A stretch of DNA of 64,000 nt, taken from the NCBI RefSeq assembly GCF_036884655.1, contig NC_088347.1:17283501-17347500 (forward strand). Reading direction: 5' to 3'. The number at the start of each line of letters is the position of its first letter. Position 1 is the stretch's first letter. Below the pieces are notes generated by a model, which saw only the letters and a list, made by a program, of their open reading frames with translations, ran no database searches and was not told where the DNA came from. The stretch comes from Musa acuminata AAA Group (taxonomy: Eukaryota; Streptophyta; Magnoliopsida; Zingiberales; Musaceae). Made by a program: the position numbers and the translations under genes. This document shows, piece after piece, positions 46,905 to 58,442 of this stretch.

Positions 46905-46989
46905 GATATGTCTCCGTGGCACTCCTCTGAGTCCACCTCCATTCTAGGATATGTCTCCGTGGCACTCCTCTGAGTCCACCTCCATTCTA
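46905..46989. repeat. 42-bp tandem duplication inside B4
   Basis: GATATGTCTCCGTGGCACTC and the bases up to CCATTCTA are present twice, at 46905-46946 and 46948-46989. B1 and B2 have a single copy, so it is private to B4. Confidence 0.85.
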
Positions 46990-48790
46990 AATGATGCTTG
47001 ATTTTGGGTAGCTAAGTCCCTCTAGACTTGTCGTCGCTTCCTCGCCCCTTTCGACCCCCTGCTTCAACACCTGTGTGTTCTCCAAGCAGCTCCCTCTGGT
47101 CGATGGAAAGACAGACTACAACTCTTATGCATGGCCTTTGCCATCATGTTGTAGGGTTTGCACCGATTCTGTTCTCCTTAGCTTCCTTGGTAGTAACGTT
47201 CGCTTACTCGACCTTGTCCTCTGACTTGTCGGGCTCCCTTAAGCGAATTTGAGCTCTGGAGCAGTCCAACTCACCAGCTGCTTCGATCATACCTCTACAT
47301 GATCAAGTCCCTCCCATGGACTCACTAGTACTTGCATTCGAACTTTTCCCTTGGTGGAATACAACCCCCATATGCTAATGACCAAGGTTTTCATCCGATG
47401 CAAAATTCGATGCACGCACAAAAGACCCGCCTCTGCGGTAACATGGCCTTCACTCCTTGAATCCATAGCCCTTCTTGCCGTCATGTTGTTCACCAAAGTG
47501 GAGCTTCCAGTAGCTCCCGATCATACCTACATATGATCTAGTCCCTCATGGGACTATGTCATGTGTATCGCATTGCCACGAACTGTTCCACCACGATCCA
47601 CTACACCATGTCGCCTCCTGGTGACATCTCCATTACATTCTAATCCTTGTGGAATAATCTCGAATTGTGAACCCTCCATGTGTGGCCTCTGCCAATACAT
47701 CGCAGGGTCTCTTTCACCTTCGATTTTGTTCGCTCCTTTGGTAATCGACCTTCATCCACCCACTCTTGGGTCACACCTAGATGAAGCACCGCTCTAGGAC
47801 AGTCCGTCGCCTAGTAGCTCCCGAAGTCCACCAACTTCACTGTAATTTGTGCACCATTGTCTGGATCCTGGGCCTCTGCCCCTACCAACACAATCTCCGC
47901 TGCGCACCGCTTCCTTCATGGCAACTTGAATGGCAACACTATGGCATATTCTTCAAGAGTACCCACCTCTGAGTCCTCATGCCCCGTGCTAAGGCCTTCT
48001 GAACACAATTTCGCCTCCACAAATTGAGTCGCCTTAGTTCCTCCATCAAATGCTTCTCCGTGATAAGGTGCATGTGCCCAGAAGCTCCTTTCGTCTTTGG
48101 CACCATGCAAGATGAGTCCACGCCGTCAGAAAGAAGGACCCATGGAACAACATGATTCTACTATTGCCTCTATAAGAGTTCATGTCCTTGACCTCTGTCT
48201 AAGGAAAGCACTGTGCCTCCGCTCCATGTTCCAACTTTTATGCTGGCTCCTTTCATGCAGCTTCGGTACTTCGCCAAGTTACACCCAAGTTGCTCTACTC
48301 CTCGTTTTTGCCTTGAGTTGATGGTGGCTCTCGCGCCCACCATTCCACGGGTCAGCCCTCCTTTGAGTCCGATCTCCACATCGACTCCAAGTGTGCCTTC
48401 ATTTAAGTTGCTTTGGGTCACTCCCCCACTTGATCTCGTAATGCATCCTCTCAAGCGAGATCATGCGATGACTCCTCGCCGCTTGCTCGGTCCATTGAGC
48501 TTTGTGGAGCTGTTGTTTGTTGAGGTACTCCTCCTCAACATGTAAGGTCTGTCCCACATGATTCTCCCTCTGGAGAGCTGGGACTTATCCCTCATGGATA
48601 ACTATCCCATTGGAGCAATATATCTCTTCGTTTCGAAGACCACCATCCCCTTGGACTACTCCGATCTGCTGAACAAACTGTGCTTTGTTCTGCCTCCTGC
48701 AAACGCACTTGCTAGATTGCGACTCCACGTCAATACAGCCCCCCGCTGCACCACTCAAGGCCTAGCAACATGCTGAACTCGTTGCACACT

Positions 48791-48795
48791 TCAGC
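48791..48795. repeat. Target site duplication of C1, left copy
   Basis: TCAGC before the 5' LTR, repeated at 57506-57510 after the 3' LTR. The uninterrupted site is in B1 at about 30361-30384 (complement of CACTTCAGCCTCCTACGG). Confidence 0.92.
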
Positions 48796-50290
48796 TGTTA
48801 GTCATAGGTGCCCAGCAAGCCAATCACGTGAGTGATGGCACGTGTGACTTGATACAGAATCTTTTTGCTTATTATATTTTGGCATATATCACTTTATAAC
48901 TATTGCATAAATGCATACATATATTGTGATGTCCTTGGATTTGTGCAATTGGAATCGGATCGTGATGAGATCACGATAATGAGATCGATTCACCTTTAAA
49001 CACATATCCTAAATAATCCCGGTCATAGGTTACTCGAGAGGGACATCGTGATAACCGGATAGACTGGTGTGCTGTATACCCGTCCATATGATGGATGCAG
49101 CTGGTCTCATAGCTGCTCGTGTAGGGACACTAGGGATACATTACAGGTGCTCATTGGAGAATGAGTTCACTGATTGATCCGCTTACGGAATGCTGGATGG
49201 TTGATGATGCCTTATTGTCAGACAACGATTCCGTAGTCCTAGTGGTGTATCTGGTTCTTAGACTTGAGACACCAAGGATGTCCTGTATGAGTGCTCCACT
49301 CTTTGATACCAGACTTATAGGTTTGGCTGTTCCTAGATCTAGTACAGCTGGTCATTGGGAGTGGTAGTCGACCTTACGAGGGCTATTGAGTGTCGATAGA
49401 GGATCATCCACTCTCGGCATCATGAGAGGTATATCCCATGTGTTCTTGCTCAGACAAATCCCTGGCCAGGGTCATTCGGGTTGAGAGAGAAAGAGTTCTC
49501 CGGGAGAATCCGATTAGAGCGAGACTCGAGTAGAAACCGTATGGGTCTGACAGCACCATGCTCGATATACGGTCTCTGGGATATTAAATGGATGAGGGAC
49601 TATAGGTACATGGTAACTGAGGATAGACAGGACCAATGGATTGGATTCCCCTGTATCGTCTGGGGACTACGGCGTAGTGGCCTAGTACTTCCGTAGTCGA
49701 TGAGTCGAGTGAATTATTACAGAGATAATAATTCACTCAGTCAGAAGGAGTTCTGACAGGTATGACTCACGGCCAGCTCGATATTGGGCCTAGAGGGTCA
49801 CACACATATGGTAGGCATTGCGATGAGTAGAGGTTCGGATATGAGATATCCGACGGAGCCCTTGTCATATTGGATGCAGATCCAATACCCACTAGGGAAG
49901 GACCCATTAGGGTTTTGACACGGGATCTCTATAAATAGGAGGGATTCACAGCCTCATAGGCTAGAGTCTTTGCTTGCCCTTCCTATTCTCCTCTTCCTCT
50001 CCACCTCAGAGTAGGCCTGGAGTTTTGAGGAGCGTCGTCGCAACCCTGCTGTGTGGATCACCGCTAGAGAGGAGGACGCTTGACCTCCTTCACCCTCTCC
50101 TAAGGATCTGCAAGGAAACAGGGATATACGATCTCCCTAGGTAACACAATCTCTATACGCAGTTTTGTGTTTTTGCGGATTTTGCGCACCAATCTTCGCA
50201 CGACGATGAACATCTTTTTGGGAATCGGGGGTTTTTGTTTTCTTGTTCTTCCGCTGCGCATATGATGTCGCCCCCTATGATTTCCCAACA
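48796..50290 (+). repeat. 5' LTR of C1
   Basis: TGTTAGTCATAGG...CCCAACA. TATA box TATAAATA at 49930-49937 predicts transcription from about 49960. Short open frames of about 70 codons recur in every C LTR but have no start context or domain. Confidence 0.93.
49930..49937 (+). promoter_or_regulatory. TATA box of the C1 5' LTR
   Basis: CTATAAATAGGAGGG context, conserved in the 3' LTR, in the solo LTR and in C2. Confidence 0.7.
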
Positions 50291-51602
50291 GTGGTATCAG
50301 AGCCAGGTTGTTCGTGCGAATGATTGGTTTTGAACTGCGTGTGTTGTGTTTAGGAAGAATATTGACGTCAAAATCGTTGACGCAAAAGCGAGGAAGGGCA
50401 GCAACAGTTGCTGCCCTCGATCTGCATACCTGCAGCCGCAGCTGCAACCGCAGCCAAGCAGCACAGCGCCGGCGCATGCGCAAGCGCTGTGCCTGCAGCA
50501 GCCGGCCGGCGGTCTGCTTGCAGTAGGCTTGCTGCTGGCGGGGCTGGCAACCCACGGGCAGAGGCGCCGCAGGGAAGCGGCGCCTACCGCCGAAAGGAAG
50601 CGGCGCCTGCCGCCGCTGCTCCCGCGGGCGAAACCCCCCACAGGGGCGGCCGCCCGGCGGTACAGCACCGTCTGCGGAGGCAGCGGCGCCCGAAGGGGGC
50701 GCCCACCCGCAGCGGCATCGCCGCCAGCGGGCATGCCGCCTGCAGGCGAGGGCAGTGCCCTCGCCCCGCCGCACAGGCCGCCGCCGGCAGGGTGGCGGCG
50801 GCGGCAGCAGCAAAAAGGGCAAAGGCTATTAGGGTTTTCTAGGCAAAAGACAGTTTTGCCCCTCGGAATTTAAGAAATTCCAGTTTCTGTCTTTTGTCCA
50901 AATTACGAAAATACCCTTAGGAATTGAGAAATTCCCTATATATCCCTGATTTCAGAAAATATTAATTAATTAAAAGGTTTAGTTGATTATTATTTTTATT
51001 ATTATCTAGTAGTCCTACATGATGATGATTATTTATACATGTGATGTATGATGAGTGGACGGATGATCATGGACCGTGTGATGTGTGTACTTGTGATTAT
51101 TATTATTGAGGTCTGCGAACCTCCATTATATTTCTCGTTTATTGTCGGGCCTGCGTGCCTATGATTAAGTTGTAATCACATGAGGAGGCGCAGCGGGAGC
51201 GTAGATGCCATAGCGGGACCCACGAGACGGACGATCGTGATGCATGGAGATGCATCAAGATGTCGACGGAACCGACGAGGACGAGATGGACGATCACAAG
51301 GCATGGAGATACACCGTTGCACACATAGATCTTGATGTGAGTGATTAGGCCTACTGGCTCGGGCCTAATCATATTAGGTTGTGGTCCATGATCATCTGGT
51401 GTGATTGCTTATACACATACTAGATATGTATATATATTTGCATGCGATGTAGATATATATTAAATATGCATATGTGTGACATGTCATATTAGGAGACCAA
51501 ATCATAGAAACATCTCTCGATAATATTAAGTCGGTAAACGTGAGGCAATTAGATTGACCCACGTGGCCTTCCATCGTTATGAGTAGGAACCGAATCCCGG
51601 TG

Positions 51603-51638
51603 TAGGTTGAGTTGGTCGAGTCCCTCGAGACTCACCTA
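51603..51638 (+). other. Leader hairpin 1 of C1
   Basis: The 18-mer TTGGTCGAGTCCCTCGAG at 51612-51629. Outer arms TAGGTTGAG(T) and ACTCACCTA pair over 9 bp with one bulged T. The apical part can form TCGAG/CTCGA with a TCC loop. Confidence 0.75.
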
Positions 51639-51693
51639 TATCGCGATTCGCTATCTTGCTTACGACATAGAGATGTCACCGGTGACCTGAGGG

Positions 51694-51731
51694 CATGATA
51701 TGCTTGGTCGAGTCCCTCGAGGGTATATCAT
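51694..51731 (+). other. Leader hairpin 2 of C1
   Basis: Same 18-mer at 51704-51721. Arms ATGATATGC and GGTATATCAT pair over about 10 positions, two of them G-U. The arm sequence is unrelated to hairpins 1, 3 and 4. Confidence 0.75.
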
Positions 51732-51774
51732 CAAATCAGACTCATCTTGTAACGAAGGTGTTGACTTAACCGAG

Positions 51775-51809
51775 CATCATGGTTGGTCGAGTCCCTCGAG
51801 GCCATGGTG
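51775..51809 (+). other. Leader hairpin 3 of C1
   Basis: Same 18-mer at 51783-51800. Arms CATCATGG and CCATGGTG pair over 8 positions with one G-U, plus a T-G pair next to the 18-mer. Confidence 0.75.
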
Positions 51810-51877
51810 ATTCGGAGGCCGAACAGGACGGGAATCACAAGGAGTTGTGATCGGCAAGAGTTGTCTACCTTTTTGGG

Positions 51878-51916
51878 CTTAGTGTGATTGGTCGAGTCCC
51901 TCGAGGTTACACTAAG
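51878..51916 (+). other. Leader hairpin 4 of C1
   Basis: Same 18-mer at 51888-51905. Arms CTTAGTGTGA and TTACACTAAG pair over 10 positions (one G-U), with a further T-G pair next to the loop. This is the longest of the four stems. Confidence 0.8.
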
Positions 51917-52101
51917 ACGCTGATTGGATCCTGATCCCCACTAGAAGTCTGCCGGAGACTTCCGTTTCACGTGCTGAGGGTGTCGCGTGACTCGTTAGTA
52001 AAATAGTGGGAGCATATTAAGATAGAAGTCCATATCTTGATAGTTTATTTCTTGCAAAATCTGCATGTTATTCATTTTTGCTACATCTTTATTTTCAGAA
52101 A

Positions 52102-55100
52102 ATGTCGCTTTCAAATCCCTTACGTGGCATACTTGATGTCAACCGCCTCACTGGTCCAAATTATACGGATTGGCTCCGTAACTTGAGAATTGTTCTCACA
52201 GCGGAGAAAATCGTGTATGTCCTTGATACAGTGATGCCTACGCCCGAAGAAGGGGCAAACGAGGATGAGATCGCTCGCTACGTGAAGGACATTGATGACT
52301 CCACTCTTGCTCAGTGCTATATGTTGGGCTCTATGACTCCAGAGTTACAGAGACAACATGAAAAGATGGATGCCAGATCCATTCTCCTACATGTCCGTAA
52401 ATTGTTTGAGGAACAGGGAAGGACTCAACGATATGAGATATCCAAGAGCCTTTTCCGCGCTAGGATGACTGAGGGGACACCGGTTCAGAACCATGTCCTA
52501 AAGATGATTGAGTGGATAGAGAAACTCACAGGTCTAGGAATGGTCCTAGAGGATAACTTGTGTGTGGACATTGTGCTTCAGTCCCTACCAGATTCCTTTT
52601 CACAGTTCATAATGAATTTTAATATGAACAAGCTTGAGGTGACTCTCCCAGAGCTCCTCAATATGTTGAGGGAGGCAGAGAGTACTATTAAGAAAGAGAA
52701 GCCAGTTCTCTACACTGGTGAGACCAGAAAGGAAAGGAAAGCAGAAAGGTCCCTTAAGAAGGGAAAGGGCAAGGGCAGACCAGGTAAAGCAAAAGTTGCT
52801 AAGAAAGACCCAGTAAAGGACAAAGGCCAATGCTTCCACTGTGGTAAAGATGGGCACTGGAAGAGGAACTGCAAAGAGTACCTTGCAGAAAGGGCGAAAC
52901 AAAAGCTTAATGAAGCTTCAGGTACATTCATGATTAGTCTCCATTTGTCAGACTCTTATAATAACACATGGGTATTGGATACCGATAGTGCTTATCATAT
53001 ATGCAATTCGTTGCAGGTTCTGGCAAGGTCTAGGAGACTAGAGAGAGGCGAGATGGACCTCAAGATGGGTAATGGAGCAAAAGTTGCTGTATTAGCTGTT
53101 GGCGAGGTCTCCCTACATCTGCTTAGTGGAGCTTTTATTGCATTAGATGCATGTTATTTTGTTCCTTCTATTATCAAAAACATTATCTCCATTTCATGTT
53201 TAACAGTTAGTGGATATAAATTTGTTTTTGAGAACAATGGTTGTTCGATATTATTAGATGATAAGATCATCACGAAAGGAACATTGCATAATGGTTTATT
53301 TATGTTAGACACCACTCCACATATCATGAATATAAATGTGTCCAAAAGGAAACGAGATGAGTTGAACAGTGCATACCTGTGGCATTGTAGGCTAGGTCAC
53401 ATCCATGAAAGAAGGATTCAAAAGTTGCTAAATGATGGATATCTAGATCCATTCGACTATGTGTCATATGCAACTTGTGAGCCTTGCATTCGTGGAAAAC
53501 TGACCAACTCTCCATTTAGTGGAACTGGAGAGAGAGCCACTGAGTTGTTGGAACTCATACATAGTGATGTATGTGGACCCATGTCAACTCATGCCATTGG
53601 AGGTTACTCCTACTTCATTACATTTACTGATGATTTCTCAAGGTATGGATATGTGTACTTAATGAAGTACAAGTCCGAGGCCTTTGAGAAATTCAGAGAG
53701 TATAAGAATGAGGTGGAGAACCAGACTGGAAAGAGTATCAAAACTCTTCGATCAGATCGAGGAGGTGAGTACTTAAGTACAGAGTTTACTCACTTCCTCA
53801 AGGACCATGAGATATTATCCCAATGGACACCTCCTTATACACCTCAGCTCAATGGTGTCTCTGAAAGGAGAAATCGTACATTATTAGATATGGTACGGTC
53901 CATGATGAGTTTCGCTGACCTACCCATCTCATTCTGGGGATATGCCCTAGAAACCGCAGCTTACCTTCTGAACAGAGTTCCAACTAAGTCGGTGGTGTCT
54001 ACACCATATGAGATATGGAAAGGGAAGAAGCCTGATCTTAAGGTTGTTAAGATTTGGGGCTGCTCTGCCCATGTTAAAAGACACAACCCCGATAAGTTAG
54101 AATCAAGGACAGGGCGATGTAAATTTGTGGGATACCCCAAGGAAACTTGTGGGTATTACTTCTATCATCTCGAGGACCAAAAGGTCTTTGTAGCTAAGAG
54201 AGCAGTGTTCCTTGAGAAGGAACACATTCTTGACGGAGACAGTGGGAGAATGATAGAATTGAGCGAGGTTGGAGAACCAAGCTCAAGCACCACTCTACAG
54301 CCCGAGTCTGTTCAGGTATCTAATACACAAGTTTCAACTTTACGTAGGTCTGATAGAGTATTCCATCCTCCTGAGAGATATGTGGGACATATTAGAGCAG
54401 AGGATATAGAGGATATTGATCCTCAGACCTACGAGGAGGCTATTATAAGTATAGACTCCGGGAAGTGGAAAGAAGCCATGAATTCTGAGATGGATTCTAT
54501 GTACTCCAATAAGGTTTGGAACCTAGTTGATGCACCCGAAGGTATTGTACCCATCAGTTGCAAGTGGATCTTTAAGAAAAAGATCGGAGTAGATGGAAAG
54601 GTAGAGACCTATAAAGCAAGGCTAGTGGCTAAGGGGTATCGTCAAAGGCAAGGTGTTGACTACGACGAAACTTTCTCACCCGTAGCAATGCTAAAATCCA
54701 TCAGAATTCTATTGGCTATTGCAGCACACTATGATTATGAGATCTGGCAGATGGATGTGAAAACCGCATTCCTCAACGGGAACCTGGAGGAGGAGGTGTA
54801 TATGATGCAACCTGAGGGATTCGTGTCCAAGAACTGCCCAGATAAGGTGTGTAGGTTGCTTAGATCCATTTATGGACTAAAGCAAGCTTCCCGAAGTTGG
54901 AACATAAGATTTGATGAGGCAATCAGATCTTATGACTTCGTTAAGAACGAAGATGAGCCTTGTGTATACAGAAAGGTAAGTGGGAGCGCTATTAGCTTTT
55001 TGGTGTTATATGTGGATGACATCCTCATCATTGGGAATGACATAGGAATGCTATCCACAATAAAGGCTTGGTTATCTAGACACTTCTCCATGAAGGACTT

Positions 55101-55996
55101 AGGAGAAGCATCTTATATCTTGGGGATTAGAATCTATAGAGATAGATCCAAAAGGATGCTTGGCTTGTCCCAGTCCAGGTACATAGAAACTATTGTCAAA
55201 AGGTTTGGCATGGAAAATTCCAAGAGAGGTCTCATACCGATGAGACATGGGATATCGCTTTCTACGAGTATGTCCCCAAAAGACTCCAAAAGAAAGGGCG
55301 AACATGGATATGATACCTTATGCCTCAGCAATAGGGTCTATCATGTATGCCATGCTATGTACTAGGCCTGATATAGCGCATGCTCTGAGTGTCACGAGCA
55401 GGTATCAGGCGGATCCAGGCTTGGAGCACTGGAAACCAGTAAAGTGTATCCTTAAGTACTTGAGAAGGACTAAGGATCTTTTACTAGTGTATGGAGGTAA
55501 TAGCCTTAAGGTTGAAGGCTACACTGACTCAAGTTTTCAGTCTGATGTCGATGATAGCAAGTCGAATTCAGGGTATGTGTACACCTTGAATGGAGGAGCA
55601 GTGTGCTGGAAGAGTTCCAAGCAAGATACCACTGCTGACTCGACCACAGAGGCGGAGTACATTGCTGCATCAGATGCAGCAAAGGAGGGAGTCTGGTTGA
55701 AGAAGTTCATCACAGATTTGGGAGTCGTGCCGGATAGTGAGGAGCCGATCTCCCTATATTGCGACAACAACGGGGCAATTGCTCAAGCGAAGGAACCTAG
55801 GTCTCATCAGAAATCTAAGCATGTTCTGAGGAGGTTCCACCTTATCAGAGAGATCGTGACCCGAGGAGATGTAGCAGTGGAAAGAGTTCCATCCGAAGAT
55901 AACATTGCAGATCCACTGACAAAGCCGTTGTCTCAGATTGTCTTTGAGCGTCACAGGGGTCTGATGGGGATCAGACACATAGGTGATTGGCTTTAG
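52102..55996 (+). pseudogene. gag-pol: Gag-pol polyprotein of C1, one-base frameshift in RT
   Basis: Starts at [12 protein letters not shown] (ATG 52102). Gag; zinc knuckle [14 protein letters not shown] at residues 244-257; protease region [10 protein letters not shown], with D293-T294-D295 where DTG or DSG is expected; integrase zinc region near 425-475; catalytic D489, D552, E588 with D-35-E spacing; RT YVDD 970-973 (55009-55020); RNase H with YTDSSF, TTEAEYIA and CDNNGA. An extra A in the run at 55278-55281 (C2 has three A) shifts the frame after STSMSPK, so the first frame stops at 55365 and the proper frame continues from the overlap to TAG at 55994-55996. Full length would be about 1297 residues. 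Otherwise intact, so the break is recent. Confidence 0.92.
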
Positions 55997-56010
55997 GTCA
56001 AGTGGGAGAT

Positions 56011-57505
56011 TGTTAGTCATAGGTGCCCAGCAAGCCAATCACGTGAGTGATGGCACGTGTGACTTGATACAGAATCTTTTTGCTTATTATATTTTGGCAT
56101 ATATCACTTTATAACTATTGCATAAATGCATACATATATTGTGATGTCCTTGGATTTGTGCAATTGGAATCGGATCGTGATGAGATCGCGATAATGAGAT
56201 CGATTTACCTTTAAACACATATCCTAAATAATCCCGGTCATAGGTTACTCGAGAGGGACATCGTGATAACCGGATAGACTGGTGTGCTGTATACCCGTCC
56301 ATATGATGGATGCAGCTGGTCTCATAGCTGCTCGTGTAGGGACACTAGGGATACATTACAGGTGCTCATTGGAGAATGAGTTCACTGATTGATCCGCTTA
56401 CGGAATGCTGGATGGTTGATGATGCCTTATTGTCAGACAACGATTCCGTAGTCCTAGTGGTGTATCTGGTTCTTAGACTTGAGACACCAAGGATGTCCTG
56501 TATGAGTGCTCCACTCTTTGATACCAGACTTATAGGTTTGGCTGTTCCTAGATCTAGTACAGCTGGTCATTGGGAGTGGTAGTCGACCTTACGAGGGCTA
56601 TTGAGTGTCGATAGAGGATCATCCACTCTCGGCATCATGAGAGGTATATCCCATGTGTTCTTGCTCAGACAAATCCCTGGCCAGGGTCATTCGGGTTGAG
56701 AGAGAAAGAGTTCTCCGGGAGAATCCGATTAGAGCGAGACTCGAGTAGAAACCGTATGGGTTTGACAGCACCATGCTCGATATACGGTCTCTGGGATATT
56801 AGATGGATGAGGGACTATAGGTACATGGTAACTGAGGACAGACAGGTCCAATGGATTGGATTCCCCTGTATCGTCTGGGGACTACGGCGTAGTGGCCTAG
56901 TACTTCCGTAGTCGATGAGTCGAGTGAATTATTACAGAGATAATAATTCACTCAATCAGAAGGAGTTCTGACAGGTATGACTCACGGCCAGCTCGATATT
57001 GGGCCTAGAGGGTCACACACATATGGTAGGCATTGCGATGAGTAGAGGTTCGGATATGAGATATCCGACGGAGCCCTTGTCATATTGGATGCAGATCCAA
57101 TACCCACTAGGGAAGGACCCATTAGGGTTTTGACACGGGATCTCTATAAATAGGAGGGATTCACAGCCTCATAGGCTAGAGTCTTTGCTTGCCCTTCCTA
57201 TTCTCCTCTTCCTCTCCACCTCAGAGTAGGCCTGGAGTTTTGAGGAGCGTCGTCGCAACCCTACTGTGTGGATCACCGCTAGAGAGGAGGACGCTTGACC
57301 TCCTTCACCCTCTCCTAAGGATCTGCAAGGAAACAGGGATATACGATCTCCCTAGGTAACACAATCTCTATACGCAGTTTTGTGTTTTTGCGGATTTTGC
57401 GCACCAATCTTCGCACGACGATGAACATCTTTTTGGGAATCGGGGGTTTTTGTTTTCTTGTTCTTCCGCTGCGCATATGATGTCGCCCCCTATGATTTCC
57501 CAACA
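56011..57505 (+). repeat. 3' LTR of C1
   Basis: 1495 bp, same length as the 5' LTR with few substitutions, most of them C-T or G-A. Preceded by the polypurine tract and followed by TCAGC. Confidence 0.93.
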
Positions 57506-58063
57506 TCAGCCTCCTACGGATGTATCCTTCACATGCCGAAGAGAAAGTTTCAATGCTCTATGGCGCCGAGTTTCGGTCGCCTTGGGATGGCCGCGAATAT
57601 TCCATCGTCCGCATACAAGCCCATGCATGGGTACCAACTTCTTCGAGTTAGCAATTCCCCTTACCTTTGTGAGCTTTGCATAACTCTTTTGGTCGTTGAG
57701 CAACTCATTCCACCTTGCATGGTCTCATCCTTTACCAAGCGCCTCGCTTGTCTTGAACATCATCAAGTATAGTTGTCAATGTTGAGCCGTAGCTCAAACT
57801 CAGCCATCCCAACCTTTGTGCGCTCCACATTCTTCCAAGCTTGCCTGTTCTCGTGGTGCCTCTTGCACGAAGGGTTGGCCATTCCTCTGAATGCCAATGT
57901 CAGATGCCCGCTCCTCCGAGCGACTCCTTTTCCCTACATCTCCTTGCCCGTTTTCCCCCAAACGGTCGCACGTGTGCAGACTGCCCTCAACGCAGCCCCG
58001 CTAGGTACCCCACGTTTACATGCTAAGTGTTTCTATGAATGCTTGTCTCACTCTGATACCATC

Positions 58064-58442
58064 TGTCACGGACTTAGCTAGTTTTGCCTAAGTCATGCGG
58101 CACCCTTGCGTGTCCGTCCGCAAAGGTCAGCCTTCCCGAAACCACCCATTATCCCTTAGGACCAACAAAAGAGAGAACGAGTTAGAGAGAACGCCTCAAT
58201 CGGGATCCACAAGCAAACATTTCCAAAAAACACTTCATAGACAATGCAAATTACAAACAGACTTTACTAACTCTGAACAGTTGCACAACAAAGGGTAAAA
58301 TGGTCCATTATAGATCGAAAATCTCTCGCATGTGTCCACGTAACACAACCTTTATTTACAAGCCTAAAGAGGCTACCAACCCAACTAAAATGGGATTATT
58401 AAGACTTCGGCCGCCCCTCTACCTGCTGTACAAGGCATAAAT
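58064..58442 (-). repeat. 5' LTR of B4, interrupted
   Basis: TGTCACGGACTTAGC onward, in reverse. It runs to GTACAAGGCATAAAT, where C2 is inserted; intact B LTRs continue with GAACATGCC. The last about 70 bp should lie beyond the window. Confidence 0.85.

Larger units (their letters stand above)
50304..52101 (+). other. Long leader of C1: GC-rich block, AT-rich part, hairpin cluster
   Basis: From the primer site to the gag ATG, 1.8 kb. 50380-50830 is very GC-rich (GCAGC, GGCGGC, CCGCCG), with frames open on both strands because stops are rare. 50870-51560 is AT-richer. 51600-51920 carries four hairpins with one common apical 18-mer, plus a perfect palindrome GTCACCGGTGAC at 51675-51686 and a fifth hairpin, ATCACAA/TTGTGAT, at 51834-51851. 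The leader ends TTTATTTTCAG/AAAATG, a good splice-acceptor look-alike. Retroelement leaders usually carry dimerisation and packaging signals; that role here is inference. Confidence 0.7.
48796..57505 (+). mobile_element. Full-length Ty1-copia retrotransposon C1 (Angela/Tork-like)
   Basis: 8710 bp: LTRs 48796-50290 and 56011-57505 (1495 bp each), primer site TGGTATCAGAGC from 50292, 1.8-kb leader, gag-pol 52102-55996, polypurine tract AGTGGGAGAT at 56001-56010. The LTRs differ at roughly eight positions, so it is young. Domain order gag, protease, integrase, RT, RNase H is Ty1-copia. The lineage name rests on general resemblance and is tentative. It is defective through one base insertion in pol. 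Confidence 0.94.
35586..58442 (-). mobile_element. Family B element B4, reverse orientation, three nested insertions
   Basis: Pieces: 3' LTR 35586-36031; internal 36032-36557, 46172-48795 and 57511-58063 (about 3.70 kb in all, against 3.68 kb in B1); complement of the primer site near 58050-58061; 5' LTR 58064-58442, cut by C2. The breaks are exact insertions of A2 (TTGAC) and C1 (TCAGC). As in B1 no retroelement protein domain is present. Open frames such as 48213-48545 are antisense to element transcription; B1 has a homologue at 30621-30983. The rest of the 5' LTR should lie past the window end, beyond C2. Confidence 0.87.

Noticed and set aside
49161..49367. About 70-codon frames repeated at 33753, 49161, 56376 and 59345 (minus)
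   Set aside because: They recur because the C LTR recurs. Some copies shift frame within the stretch, and they lie in U3 upstream of the TATA box.
50100..50822. 240-codon minus-strand Ala/Arg-rich frame
   Set aside because: Runs through a GC-rich leader and the LTR end on the antisense strand; low stop frequency explains it and no domain is visible.
51612..51905. tRNA genes or internal Pol III promoters at the GGTCGAGTCCC repeats
   Set aside because: The B-box resemblance lacks one base, there is no A-box or cloverleaf, and the arms do not form tRNA stems.
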